Part shown: piece after piece, positions 51,067 to 59,660 of the stretch
Position numbering within the stretch: position 1 is the first letter of the stretch
Layout of the letters: each line of letters starts with the position of its first letter
Assembly (NCBI RefSeq): GCF_947499215.1
Contig: NZ_CANMNI010000001.1
Location: 1,054,001 to 1,118,000, forward strand
DNA length: 64,000 bases
Source: an uncultured Pontibacter sp.
Lineage (GTDB): Bacteria; Bacteroidota; Bacteroidia; Cytophagales; Hymenobacteraceae
Direction: 5' to 3'
Position numbers and translations under genes: made by a program
Notes under the pieces: generated by a model
What the model was told of the DNA's origin: nothing
Database searches by the model: none
What the model saw: only the letters and a program-made list of their open reading frames with translations

Positions 51067-53211
51067 TTAGCCTCCGACCAGCTGCCCTACGGAATGGTGC
51101 AACACCACCACCGAGCGACTTCCAATTCGAATGGTATCACCGTCGCTGAGAGAAGTGCTCTCATCACTCACTTCATAACTGTGCGTATCGAGTATTTTAG
51201 TCCACTGGGTGCCATACTTGGCATCCGGCAAGGTATAGTCGAGGTCCTCATGGTGCGCATTGAAGATAACGTAGAAACTGTCGTCGATGATCTGTTCGCC
51301 CTTGGGACCGACTGAGTGCAGACCGCGTCCGTTCAGGAAAACAGCCAGCGACTTGGCGTAATCATGGTTCCAGTGCTCGTCATCCATTTCAGTGCCGTCG
51401 GGTAAGAACCAGTTGATGTCCTCGACGCCCACCCCCTTGATAGGCTGCCCCTGAAACCAGCGTCGGCGGCAAAATACCGGATGATTGAGGCGAAGTGCGA
51501 TCAGCTTCTGCGTAAATGCCAGCAAGTCCTTGTCGGCTGTCAGCCAGTTAATCCACGATATTTCATTGTCTTGGCAGTAGGCATTGTTGTTGCCCTGTTG
51601 CGTGCGGCTTATCTCATCGCCGGCGACAAGCATCGGCACCCCCTGCGACAAGAACAGCGTGGTCAGGAAGTTTCGTTTCTGGCGTTGCCGCAGTTCGTTT
51701 ACCTCTTCATTTTTAGTAGGCCCTTCGGCGCCGCAGTTCCAAGAGCGGTTGTGATCGTCTCCATCGTTATTGTCCTCGCCATTGGCCTCGTTGTGCTTCT
51801 CATTATACGACACCAGATCGTGCAGCGTGAATCCGTCGTGGGCCGTGATAAAGTTGATGCTGGCCGTCGGTCGGCGCCAGTCGTCGCGGTAAAGGTCGGA
51901 ACTGCCCGTGAAGCGCTCGGCAAACTCACCCAACATACTGTCGGCCCCACGCCAGTAGTCGCGTATGCAGTCGCGGTACTTGCCGTTCCACTCGGCCCAG
52001 CCCGGCGGGAACTTGCCCACCAAGTAGCCGCCCTCGCCAATGTCCCAAGGCTCGGCTATGAGTTTGACCTGCGAGATAACCGGGTCTTGGTGAATGATGT
52101 CGAAGAAGGAGCCCAGCCGGTCCACCTCGTGCAGTTCGCGGGCCAGCGTGGCAGCCAAGTCGAAGCGGAAACCGTCGATGTGCATTTCCAGAATCCAGTA
52201 GCGCAGGCTGTCCATGATCAGACGCAGCACGGGCGGCATCATGGCATTGAGCGTGTTGCCTGTACCGGTATAATCCATGTAGAAGCGCTTGTCCTCCTCC
52301 ACCATGCGATAATAGGAGGAGTTGTCCACGCCGCGGAAAGAAAGTGTTGGCCCCATATGGTTTCCCTCGCCGGTGTGGTTGTATACCACATCAAGAATCA
52401 CCTCTATACCTGCTTTATGGAGTTCCTTCACCATGTTCTTAAACTCCACCACCTGTTCACCCAGATTTCCACTACTGGAGTAGCGCACATCCGGTGCAAA
52501 AAAACCGATGGAGTTATAGCCCCAGTAGTTCGTCAATCCTTGGTCAGCCAAGTGGCGGTCGGTGATGAAGTGGTGTACCGGCATCAGTTCGATGGCGGTG
52601 ATGCCCAGCTCTTGGAGATACTTAATGGTAACCGGGTGTGCGATGGCCGCATACGAACCACGAATCTCCTCTGGTATATCGGGATGGAGCTTGGTTAGAC
52701 CTTTGACATGTGCCTCATAAATAACGGATTTATGGTACGGAATCTTTGGTTGTTTCACCCCCTCCCAGTCGTAGTTGGGGTCCACGACCACACTACAAGG
52801 TATAAAGGGCGCACTGTCGAGGGTACTCATCTTCAGGTCTTCTTCCGGGTGGCCCACTTCGTAGCCAAACATGGAATCGTGCCAGTTGATAGTGCCCGAT
52901 ACAGCCTTCGCGTAGGGGTCGATCAGCAACTTGTTTGGATTGAAGCGATGGCCGTTTTGCGGGTCGTACGGTCCGTAAACCCGAAAGCCATAGAGTTGCC
53001 CGGGCTTGATCTCGGGCAGGTACACGTGCCATATCTGGTGGGTACGCTCCGTCATTTTTACTTTCACCGACTCTGTTTCGTCTTCGGTCGTGTTGAAAAG
53101 GCACAGTTCCACGCCAGTGGCGTTGTCGGCGTACAGGGCGAAGTTCACCCCTTCGCCATCCCATGTGGCTCCTAACGGATAGGGGCTGCCGGGATATACA
53201 GCAATATTCAT
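51067..53211 (-). CDS. glgX: Glycogen debranching enzyme GlgX (isoamylase-type)
   Basis: Glycosyl hydrolase family 13 enzyme that cuts alpha-1,6 branches of limit glycogen. Catalytic acids are Asp351 (GFRFDLAA), Glu387 (LIAEPWDIG) and Asp459 (FITAHDGFT). The N-terminal CBM48-like domain is about 1-145 and the GH13 barrel follows with YEAHVKGLTKLHPDIPEE and VVYNHTGEGNHMG. At 714 residues it is a little longer than E. coli GlgX (657). No glycogen gene cluster is beside it. Confidence 0.95.
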   Translation of the reverse strand: MNIAVYPGSPYPLGATWDGEGVNFALYADNATGVELCLFNTTEDETESVKVKMTERTHQIWHVYLPEIKPGQLYGFRVYGPYDPQNGHRFNPNKLLIDPYAKAVSGTINWHDSMFGYEVGHPEEDLKMSTLDSAPFIPCSVVVDPNYDWEGVKQPKIPYHKSVIYEAHVKGLTKLHPDIPEEIRGSYAAIAHPVTIKYLQELGITAIELMPVHHFITDRHLADQGLTNYWGYNSIGFFAPDVRYSSSGNLGEQVVEFKNMVKELHKAGIEVILDVVYNHTGEGNHMGPTLSFRGVDNSSYYRMVEEDKRFYMDYTGTGNTLNAMMPPVLRLIMDSLRYWILEMHIDGFRFDLAATLARELHEVDRLGSFFDIIHQDPVISQVKLIAEPWDIGEGGYLVGKFPPGWAEWNGKYRDCIRDYWRGADSMLGEFAERFTGSSDLYRDDWRRPTASINFITAHDGFTLHDLVSYNEKHNEANGEDNNDGDDHNRSWNCGAEGPTKNEEVNELRQRQKRNFLTTLFLSQGVPMLVAGDEISRTQQGNNNAYCQDNEISWINWLTADKDLLAFTQKLIALRLNHPVFCRRRWFQGQPIKGVGVEDINWFLPDGTEMDDEHWNHDYAKSLAVFLNGRGLHSVGPKGEQIIDDSFYVIFNAHHEDLDYTLPDAKYGTQWTKILDTHSYEVSDESTSLSDGDTIRIGSRSVVVLHHSVGQLVGG

Positions 53212-53386
53212 AAAATTCTAATCTTTGCGTTATCTAGATTCCCAATTGGGACTCTTCCGTCTACGCAGAAAACCGGCTAAGAGTCATAATGCACCCTCTT
53301 TAGATGCAAATGGCCAACAAAGCTTTGATTTGCACTGTTTAATCTTTATTTTAGACTTAGACGTAAAGCCCTATACCTGAAACGGA

Positions 53387-54343
53387 ATGAACGTGCTTGA
53401 CCTTCTCCTCATCCTGATCGTGCTTTTCAGTGCCTACATGGGTTGGCGGCGCGGCTTTGCCTTCAGCCTGCTCGATCTCGTACGCTGGGTAGGCAGTTTG
53501 GTGCTGAGTTTCCGACTGTACCCCTCACTAGCTGACTGGCTGAGCAGGGCTACCGAATGGAACGTGTACTGGATTCCGCCTCTCTCCTTTTTCATCATTG
53601 CCATCCTCTCCAGCATGCTCATCCAGTTTATCGGCACGCTCATACTCGATCATTTTTCGGAGGAGATGCACGCACATCAAGTAAACAAGATTTTGGGAAC
53701 ACTGCCGGGCTTTGTGAGCGGCATCATCACCATCGCCATCATCTCAATTTTACTCCTGTCCTTTCCTTTTCCGGAGCGTTTCCAGAGCTTTGTGCAGGGC
53801 AGCAGTGTGGCCGACAGGTTTGGGGAGTATACCCATCTGGCCGAGGATGAGCTGGCACCCGTATTTGACAAGGCCGTGAAACGCACGCTCAACCGCCTCA
53901 CCATTGCACCGGAGTCGGGCCAGTACATTGAGCTGCCTTTTACGGCGGATGACTATGTTCCTCAACCAGAATTGGAGGCGCGCATGTTGGAGTTATTGAA
54001 CAAGGAGCGCATTGCCGAGGGTCTGCAGCCGCTTCAGGCCGATACCGCCCTGAGAACTGTCGCACGCCGGCACTCCGCCGATATGTTCACGCGGGGCTAC
54101 TTTTCGCATGTCTCGCCCGAAGGCGCCAGTGCCGGAGACAGAATTCGCGCTGCTGCCATCCCTTTTCGCACGGCGGGTGAAAACTTGGCACTGGCCCCCT
54201 CGCTCAACATTGCCCACAGAGGGCTAATGGAGTCACCCGGGCACCGGGCGAACATCTTGCACGATCGTTTTGGAAGGGTGGGAATAGGGGTGCTGCAAAG
54301 TCGCCGCCACGGGCTCATGATCACGCAGAAATTCCGGAATTAA
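53387..54343 (+). CDS. CvpA-like membrane domain fused to a CAP/SCP domain
   Basis: 318 residues. The first part (about 1-150) is CvpA-like: four helices with MGWRRGFAFSLLDLVRWVGS and LGTLPGFVSGIITIAIISIL, as in colicin V production protein. The second part (about 195-318) is a CAP/SCP-like domain with LLNKERIAEGLQPL, HSADMFTRGYFSHVSPEGAS and GENLALAPSL, MESPGHRANIL. CAP domains are normally secreted, so the fusion would place it on the outer face of the inner membrane. The start is ATG 53387. Confidence 0.85.
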   Translation: MNVLDLLLILIVLFSAYMGWRRGFAFSLLDLVRWVGSLVLSFRLYPSLADWLSRATEWNVYWIPPLSFFIIAILSSMLIQFIGTLILDHFSEEMHAHQVNKILGTLPGFVSGIITIAIISILLLSFPFPERFQSFVQGSSVADRFGEYTHLAEDELAPVFDKAVKRTLNRLTIAPESGQYIELPFTADDYVPQPELEARMLELLNKERIAEGLQPLQADTALRTVARRHSADMFTRGYFSHVSPEGASAGDRIRAAAIPFRTAGENLALAPSLNIAHRGLMESPGHRANILHDRFGRVGIGVLQSRRHGLMITQKFRN

Positions 54344-54375
54344 CGTATACCTAAGGTAGATCTAGGTATAACCCA

Positions 54376-54606
54376 ATGGAGAAAGCAAGCGCGCATTTTA
54401 TCAGCGTAAACATCAGCAGCGAAGAAACCCGTTCTGTTTTTATGCTCGACATAGGTAAGCTGTGCTACGTTTCCTTTAAACCCGAAACCCAACAGCAAAC
54501 TGCCAAGCTCGTGCTGGACTTTGGCGCCTCCCAGAAGATATTCGAAAAACAGGATGCAGAGCAGGTATACCAAGCCCTGTCGCAGCATCCTGCTTTTCAG
54601 AAGTAA
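54376..54606 (+). CDS. Small hypothetical protein (76 residues)
   Basis: Unrecognised, soluble. MEKASAHFISVNISSEETRS then SVFMLDIGKLCYVSFKPETQ. It lies 32 bases after the CvpA-CAP gene and converges with the PepSY gene 7 bases away. The preceding gap holds the tandem AGGTATA/TATACCT pair. Confidence 0.55.
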   Translation: MEKASAHFISVNISSEETRSVFMLDIGKLCYVSFKPETQQQTAKLVLDFGASQKIFEKQDAEQVYQALSQHPAFQK

Positions 54607-54613
54607 ACTAAAG

Positions 54614-55771
54614 CTAGGCGGTCTGCACTTGTGCCGCTACTCCCCTTTTCTTCTTCAGCTTCTTACGCAGCTTGTTGATCCAGATAAATGTACCCGTTAT
54701 AGGCAAACTAGTGGCAAAAAGACAAGCGATAAAATAAAGTATTTTAGAGAACAGTCCGTAAACATCACCTAAGTGAAGCGGCTTGATCATCGCTACGACC
54801 TGCTCATTGAAAGGCTTATCGGCGAAGATTTCGACTTTGAGCGGGACGCCGGTGTATTGGTCGAGCTGCACCTTGTCGGAAGCTGCCAGCGCCATGAAGC
54901 CTGTCTTGCTTTTGGTAACGACAACCGAACTGGCCGAATCGGCTGCGAAGGCAAGACGGGTGTCGCCGGCATAAGCCAGCACTGTGTTGGCCTGCTGCAA
55001 ATACTCTCCAGCCGATAGGGCCACAGCGCCTTGCGCAGGTATAGCCGATGGCAGCGGCTTCTCTTTTCTACCTTTGAACACTTCGGCTCCCATTACTTTA
55101 CTGAGTCCCTCCTTGTACCACTCAAAAGACCAGCATAGGCCTGTGAGCGCCATGATGAGCAAGAGAATGGAAGAGTAAAAGCCCAGCGTGTTGTGGAGGT
55201 CGTGGTTAAGGCGTTTCCAGTTGCCGCTTGTTTTGATCTTGAGCCCCTGTTTCCAGTTCTTGCGCTTCACCGGAAACCAAAGAACTAGTCCCGAAAGCAC
55301 CAGAAAAGCAAAAATGATGGTGGCTGATCCTACAATGATACGGCCAGTACCGTCTTCCATCAGCAACCAGCGGTGTATCTTCATGACCGTGCTGAAAAAC
55401 TCCGAGGCAGGGCCTTTCTGTCCTCCGGTCACCTCACCGGTGTAGGGGTTCACATATAAACTCTCACCGCGTTCTTCCCCCTCCTTTTTCACGGAAAGCA
55501 CATAAGCGCGGGCTCTGTCTTCAGGTATAGAAATGGCCGTTACTTTCCCACCACTCTCCCGTTCAATTTGACGCACCAGCGCGTCGGGCGACAAAGCCTT
55601 GTTGCCAATTGCGACGGTGTATTTGTCGGGCTCCAGCATTTCTTCCACTTCGGTGCGGAAGGTATAGATGGTGCCGCTCAGGCAGACAACAAACAGCACG
55701 AGACCGCTGGCTATGCCCAGCCACAGATGGAGGTCGTTGAAAAACTTTCGGAGAGAGTAAGGCTTTTGCAT
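54614..55771 (-). CDS. PepSY-associated membrane protein of a siderophore module
   Basis: 385-residue protein with four predicted membrane helices and a PepSY domain. It has a start-proximal SYSLRKFFNDLHLWLGIASG helix, a central KLNHDLHNTLGFYSSILLLI region and ends KKLKKKRGVAAQ. The family is often beside TonB siderophore receptors and may reduce iron-siderophore or help release iron in the inner membrane. A motif shared with the TonB gene lies at 55784-55801, ending 13 bases before the start. It converges with nothing on its strand except the TonB gene upstream. Confidence 0.85.
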   Translation of the reverse strand: MQKPYSLRKFFNDLHLWLGIASGLVLFVVCLSGTIYTFRTEVEEMLEPDKYTVAIGNKALSPDALVRQIERESGGKVTAISIPEDRARAYVLSVKKEGEERGESLYVNPYTGEVTGGQKGPASEFFSTVMKIHRWLLMEDGTGRIIVGSATIIFAFLVLSGLVLWFPVKRKNWKQGLKIKTSGNWKRLNHDLHNTLGFYSSILLLIMALTGLCWSFEWYKEGLSKVMGAEVFKGRKEKPLPSAIPAQGAVALSAGEYLQQANTVLAYAGDTRLAFAADSASSVVVTKSKTGFMALAASDKVQLDQYTGVPLKVEIFADKPFNEQVVAMIKPLHLGDVYGLFSKILYFIACLFATSLPITGTFIWINKLRKKLKKKRGVAAQVQTA

Positions 55772-55783
55772 GTGCGAATTTAA

Positions 55784-55801
55784 TTAAGACTAAGTATAAA
55801 T
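55784..55801. promoter_or_regulatory. Shared iron-type motif TTAAGACTAAGTATAAAT
   Basis: Differs from the site at 58292-58309 by only two of 18 bases and sits at a similar distance from the start codon (13 versus 9 bases), so it looks like a common operator for iron control. Confidence 0.65.
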
Positions 55802-55853
55802 AAAACCCATGCAGCCAGCTCATTTTCAACTAGCTGCGCGGGTATTTTTGAGC

Positions 55854-58283
55854 TTATTTGAAGCGGTAAGTTAGCACCGCACTCATGTTGCGCGGATCGA
55901 TGGGGTTAATGAAAGACACACGGTAAGCGTTATAGCCCGCCTCGTCCAGTATATTATTGAGGAGCAAGCGCACGCCCAGATGTTCGGTAGCCTGATAGCT
56001 TGCCTGCAGGTTTACAGTAGTATAAGGTTTCATGTACCAAGGCTTTTGGCCCGGGGTAATCTCATGGTAGTCCACGCCGGCGTTCGTCCAGTCGTTGTTC
56101 GGGCGACTGCCCACATAGTACGCGCCACCCCCCAGCGCCAGCCCTTTCAAGGCTCCATAGCGGAAGGTATAATTGGCCCAGAAGTTAGCCGTTTGGTCTG
56201 GAGTGTTGAGCGGCGAAGAATTGCGCACGAAGGTGGTGTGCTCCTTATACCTTGCGTCTATCAAGGCATAGCCCGCGATCAGTTCAAGGTTGTCAAGCAC
56301 GCGGCCGGTCAGTTCCACTTCTATGCCTTTGCGCTCGTCGTTACCGCCTTTTATGTAGTAGGGCATTTGGATCAGCACACCGTTCGCGTCGCGCTCCACC
56401 GCCTGTATGTTCATGTTGCGGTTGTTAATCTTATAGAGTGTCAGGTTAAAACGCAGGCGGTTCTCCAGCCAGTCGGACTTTATACCTGCCTCCACTTGAT
56501 CGATGCGCTCGGTGCCCAGCTCGTTACCGTCCTTGTCGAGACGGGTAGCCGTGCGGGGGTTGGTGCTGTTGGTATAGGATGCAAACAGGTTAAGACCTTT
56601 CCACGGCGAGACAATAACACCAGCCATGGGGTTGATGGCCTGCCCCCGCGTAACTGTGGCCGTGGCGGAGCTGCGGCTTTCGGTGGTGCTGTAACGGACG
56701 CCCCCAATGGCTTTTGCCCAATCCGTGATTGTGATCACATCCTGCAACATGAAACCCAAACTCGCCTCATTGCTCACTGTGGTAGCCGTGATCTTAGAAG
56801 CCGGCGCGAAAGGCAGGGTATTCGGTATAGGGTTGAGCACGTCGATGGTGTCGATGAAGGTAGAGGCGTAAGTCGGCAGCTCTAAGTTGACTGCGCGAAA
56901 GTCGGTACCCACTTGGAAGGTATGCTTCAGAAAACCAGTCTGCACGTCCTGCCCGATCAGGTCGAACTGCACTACTGAGTTCTTGTCGGTGCGGTTGGAC
57001 TGCGTGATGGAGCGCAGGCGTCGATGGGCCGGCAGTATAAAGTTACCTTCGGTGTCACGCTTGCCTTGCGACAAGCTGGTGGTCACCTCCGGCACTTCGA
57101 GGTTGGAACGGAAGTAGGCGGCCCGAAGCGAGAAGTTGTCATTCAGTTTGCGGTTGAAGCGGGCGGCAAATGTCGCGTTTTTGGTGATGGTGCGGTCTGT
57201 CTCAAAGCCTAGGAACTGGTCGTGCGGCAGGTCATAAATAGCGTATTGATCATCAGACAGGGCAATCGTGCCCAGATCCGGGGTGCGGCTGTCGTTAAGG
57301 TAATCCATTTCCAGCGTCACGGCGGTTTTGTCGTCCGGTCGCCACTCCAGCGACGGATTCAGATAGAATTTCTCAAAAGACACCTTGCTGCGGTAGCTGT
57401 CGGCGCGTTCCAGTGCACCATTCACTCTAAAAGCGATTGTTTTAGACTCGTTCAGCGGCCCATATACATCGAAACTGGGACGCACTTGGCCGAAACTGCT
57501 GACCCGCAGCGAAGCATAGCCACCTTTCTCGAACTTAGGCGTCTTGGTCACAATGTTAATGATGCCACCCGGACCGCCAATGTCGCCGGCCATACCCTGT
57601 GTGATTGAACTGGCGCCTTTCATCACCTGAATACTCTCCACCCCTTCCATATCGGTGAGCACACCCGTTCCCCGGAAGTCGGAGTTGATGCGCACCCCGT
57701 TCTTCACGACAGGTATACCCCGGAAGCCACGCGAGGACATACTCTCGCGGCGGTTGCCGTACGTGGCGAAGTTGTACACGCCCGGCACATTGCGGGTCAC
57801 CTCAGTGATGGTGAGGGCGCCCTGCTCCTGTATCAGGCGGTCTGAGATCACGGAAATACTTTGGATTTGCTCGCTCGGTTTAAGCGGCAAACGGGTGATT
57901 ACTTCCAGTTTCTCGGGTTGTTTGTCCCGCACACCAAACACCTCCACTTCGGCCATTTGATTGGCTTTCGGTTTCAGCTCAAGGATCAGTTCTGTAGATT
58001 CACCCCGGTGCAACTCTACCTGTTGCACAGCACTCTCATAACCTAGCATAAGCACACGCACTTCATAGGTGCCGTGTGGCAGGTGGTGCAGCAGAAAGGT
58101 GCCGTCATCATGGCTGTTAGCACCTATGCGCAAATGCTCTATCACGACACTGGCTCCGGCAATAGGCTGACCATCGGTGTCGGTTACGCGACCCTTCAAA
58201 CTACTTCCTCCATGGTGGCGCTGGGCCCATACCAGTTGCGATAAGATTAAACAGAGACAGGTAAGTAGAATATTTTTATACAT
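55854..58283 (-). CDS. TonB-dependent siderophore receptor
   Basis: 809-residue outer-membrane receptor with signal peptide (LLTCLCLILSQLVWAQ), carboxypeptidase-regulatory fold (about 28-100, LKGRVTDTDGQPIAGASVVI) and a siderophore-type plug: SVISDRLIQEQGALTITEVT, RNVPGVYNFATYGNRRESMS, SRGFRGIPVVKNGVRINSDF and IGGPGGIINIVTKTPKF. It ends SAVLTYRFK. The AraC/PchR-like gene is divergent and the PepSY gene is downstream, forming a siderophore uptake locus. The AraC regulator may respond to the siderophore itself. Confidence 0.93.
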   Translation of the reverse strand: MYKNILLTCLCLILSQLVWAQRHHGGSSLKGRVTDTDGQPIAGASVVIEHLRIGANSHDDGTFLLHHLPHGTYEVRVLMLGYESAVQQVELHRGESTELILELKPKANQMAEVEVFGVRDKQPEKLEVITRLPLKPSEQIQSISVISDRLIQEQGALTITEVTRNVPGVYNFATYGNRRESMSSRGFRGIPVVKNGVRINSDFRGTGVLTDMEGVESIQVMKGASSITQGMAGDIGGPGGIINIVTKTPKFEKGGYASLRVSSFGQVRPSFDVYGPLNESKTIAFRVNGALERADSYRSKVSFEKFYLNPSLEWRPDDKTAVTLEMDYLNDSRTPDLGTIALSDDQYAIYDLPHDQFLGFETDRTITKNATFAARFNRKLNDNFSLRAAYFRSNLEVPEVTTSLSQGKRDTEGNFILPAHRRLRSITQSNRTDKNSVVQFDLIGQDVQTGFLKHTFQVGTDFRAVNLELPTYASTFIDTIDVLNPIPNTLPFAPASKITATTVSNEASLGFMLQDVITITDWAKAIGGVRYSTTESRSSATATVTRGQAINPMAGVIVSPWKGLNLFASYTNSTNPRTATRLDKDGNELGTERIDQVEAGIKSDWLENRLRFNLTLYKINNRNMNIQAVERDANGVLIQMPYYIKGGNDERKGIEVELTGRVLDNLELIAGYALIDARYKEHTTFVRNSSPLNTPDQTANFWANYTFRYGALKGLALGGGAYYVGSRPNNDWTNAGVDYHEITPGQKPWYMKPYTTVNLQASYQATEHLGVRLLLNNILDEAGYNAYRVSFINPIDPRNMSAVLTYRFK

Positions 58284-58291
58284 TGTATTTA

Positions 58292-58309
58292 TTTAGACTA
58301 ATTATAAAT
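58292..58309. promoter_or_regulatory. Shared iron-type motif TTTAGACTAATTATAAAT
   Basis: Nine bases ahead of the receptor start codon. The first part TTAG-A-CTAA is a perfect 9-base dyad. See also 55784 and 36989. Confidence 0.65.
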
Positions 58310-58312
58310 AAC

Positions 58313-58320
58313 TAACTTTG
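58313..58320 (+). promoter_or_regulatory. Promoter core TAACTTTG for the AraC gene
   Basis: Plus-strand core 70 bases before ATG 58391. It is directly next to a minus-strand core (58322-58329); the two face each other across one base. Confidence 0.5.
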
Positions 58321-58321
58321 G

Positions 58322-58329
58322 CAAAAGTA
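58322..58329 (-). promoter_or_regulatory. Promoter core TACTTTTG for the TonB receptor gene
   Basis: Minus-strand core 38 bases before ATG 58283. Together with 58313 it forms the near-palindrome TAACTTTGGCAAAAGTA. Confidence 0.55.
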
Positions 58330-58390
58330 TGTACTCCACACGCGGGGTGGGTATCGGAAAAAGGAGAAAGATTAACGGTAAAAGGATTTT

Positions 58391-59377
58391 ATGCGGCTCA
58401 GGTCTCTGATAGAAGGTATGGAAATACCCGTTTGCGATATCTCGTTCGGGGATGGTTATACCTCAGGCAGCGAGCTGATCGAGAAAGAGGTTTCGCTTCA
58501 CCACCCTCTAATGCAGTACCTGCACAGCAAACAGCTCTACACCGATGGCCTGTGCATCGTCGACACACACATGAACTTTGCTGACACCGTGCGCGATCTG
58601 ATCTCGGTGACGGGCGAGTGCATTATGATGGGTTTCTTTTTCAAGGGGAAGGCCTTGGCCACGATCAATTGTTTGGAGTGCCTGCGAGAGTACAACAATA
58701 ACCTGCATTACCTGCGCTATACCCCCACTTTTGAGGGCGTATTTGAAATGCCGCCTTTCGTCGACTTCAATTATTATGTGATCCTCCTTTCCAAAGACTT
58801 TTATTTCCGATTACTCGATCCGTCCAACGAGTTGCACCGCGACTTTGCCGAACGTGTAAGCCAAGGTATTCATACCAACCTCACCGATGTGAACCTCGAA
58901 ATTAGCCCGGCCATGAAACAGGTGATCCACGAAATCCGAAGCACCTGCCGCACCGGACTGATCAAGCGGCTATACCTAGAGGCAAAGATCATGGAGTTGC
59001 TCATGTTGCAGTTGGAGCAATTACAGCATTCTGCACAGGATAGGAAGAGCGTGCTGCGGGGCGATGACGAAAGTCGCATTCTGCAAGCCCGCGCTATTTT
59101 AGAAAAGGACTACTGCAGTCCACCCAGCCTCACACAGCTTGCCCGCTTGGTCGGGCTCAACGAGTTTAAACTAAAGCAGGGCTTTAAAGAATGTGTGGGT
59201 ACCACCGTGCACGGTTATGCCGTACAGCTGCGCATGGAAAAGGCCAAGGAACTGCTGCAGGATCTGCAGCTCCCAGTGGGCGATATCGCCCTGCAGGTGG
59301 GGTATAAAAGCCCGGCTTACTTCACCGCCGCCTTCAAGAAGCATTTTGGCGTGCTGCCCAGTGAGGCGCGGGGTTGA
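58391..59377 (+). CDS. AraC-family transcription regulator (PchR-like)
   Basis: 328 residues. The N-terminal domain is the siderophore-responsive PchR-type half (FFFKGKALATINCLECLREY). The C-terminal AraC-type double HTH covers about 225-328 with LARLVGLNEFKLKQGFKECV, then GTTVHGYAVQLRMEKAKELL and DIALQVGYKSPAYFTAAFKK. PchR-type regulators bind an iron-siderophore and switch on their receptor gene, which is divergent here. ATG 58391 is the start. Confidence 0.92.
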   Translation: MRLRSLIEGMEIPVCDISFGDGYTSGSELIEKEVSLHHPLMQYLHSKQLYTDGLCIVDTHMNFADTVRDLISVTGECIMMGFFFKGKALATINCLECLREYNNNLHYLRYTPTFEGVFEMPPFVDFNYYVILLSKDFYFRLLDPSNELHRDFAERVSQGIHTNLTDVNLEISPAMKQVIHEIRSTCRTGLIKRLYLEAKIMELLMLQLEQLQHSAQDRKSVLRGDDESRILQARAILEKDYCSPPSLTQLARLVGLNEFKLKQGFKECVGTTVHGYAVQLRMEKAKELLQDLQLPVGDIALQVGYKSPAYFTAAFKKHFGVLPSEARG

Positions 59378-59591
59378 AACTCCTTCCCACTTGCTCTCCA
59401 CAACATGTCTAGCTTTAAATACAGGTCTGAAAACAGGGTGGCTAGCATTTAACGTTGTCTCTACGTGTATGTCTTTTCAGTATCCTACTGAACAACTACA
59501 CGGGATGTAGGTCCCCAGTCCCCCACTTAAACCGCTTTAAATAGCTGGTAGATAGGTAATATATCGAACCGTGAATATTTTTTATAAATAA

Positions 59592-59648
59592 TTTGGAATT
59601 GATAAAACTATATCTACTTTTGTAGTGCACTATGTAACTAATACACTA
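59592..59648 (+). promoter_or_regulatory. Promoter and operator of the ABC/GntR operon
   Basis: TTTG at 59592-59595, 19 bases, TACTTTTG at 59615-59622: a full consensus promoter. An imperfect dyad, TAGTGCACTATGT then AACTAATACACTA, at 59623-59648 covers the predicted start of transcription (about 59628). Nine of thirteen arm positions match. It is the right place for autorepression by the GntR gene in the operon. Confidence 0.85.
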
Positions 59649-59660
59649 AAACATGCAGGT

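Noticed and set aside
51481..52698. 405-residue reading frame antisense to glgX
   Set aside because: It lies wholly inside a gene with intact catalytic residues; its composition (Val/His/Arg-rich, repetitive) is that of a shadow frame. No start signal or promoter.
55980..56885. 301-residue frame antisense to the siderophore receptor
   Set aside because: Antisense to a conserved barrel, with no recognisable domain or start signals.
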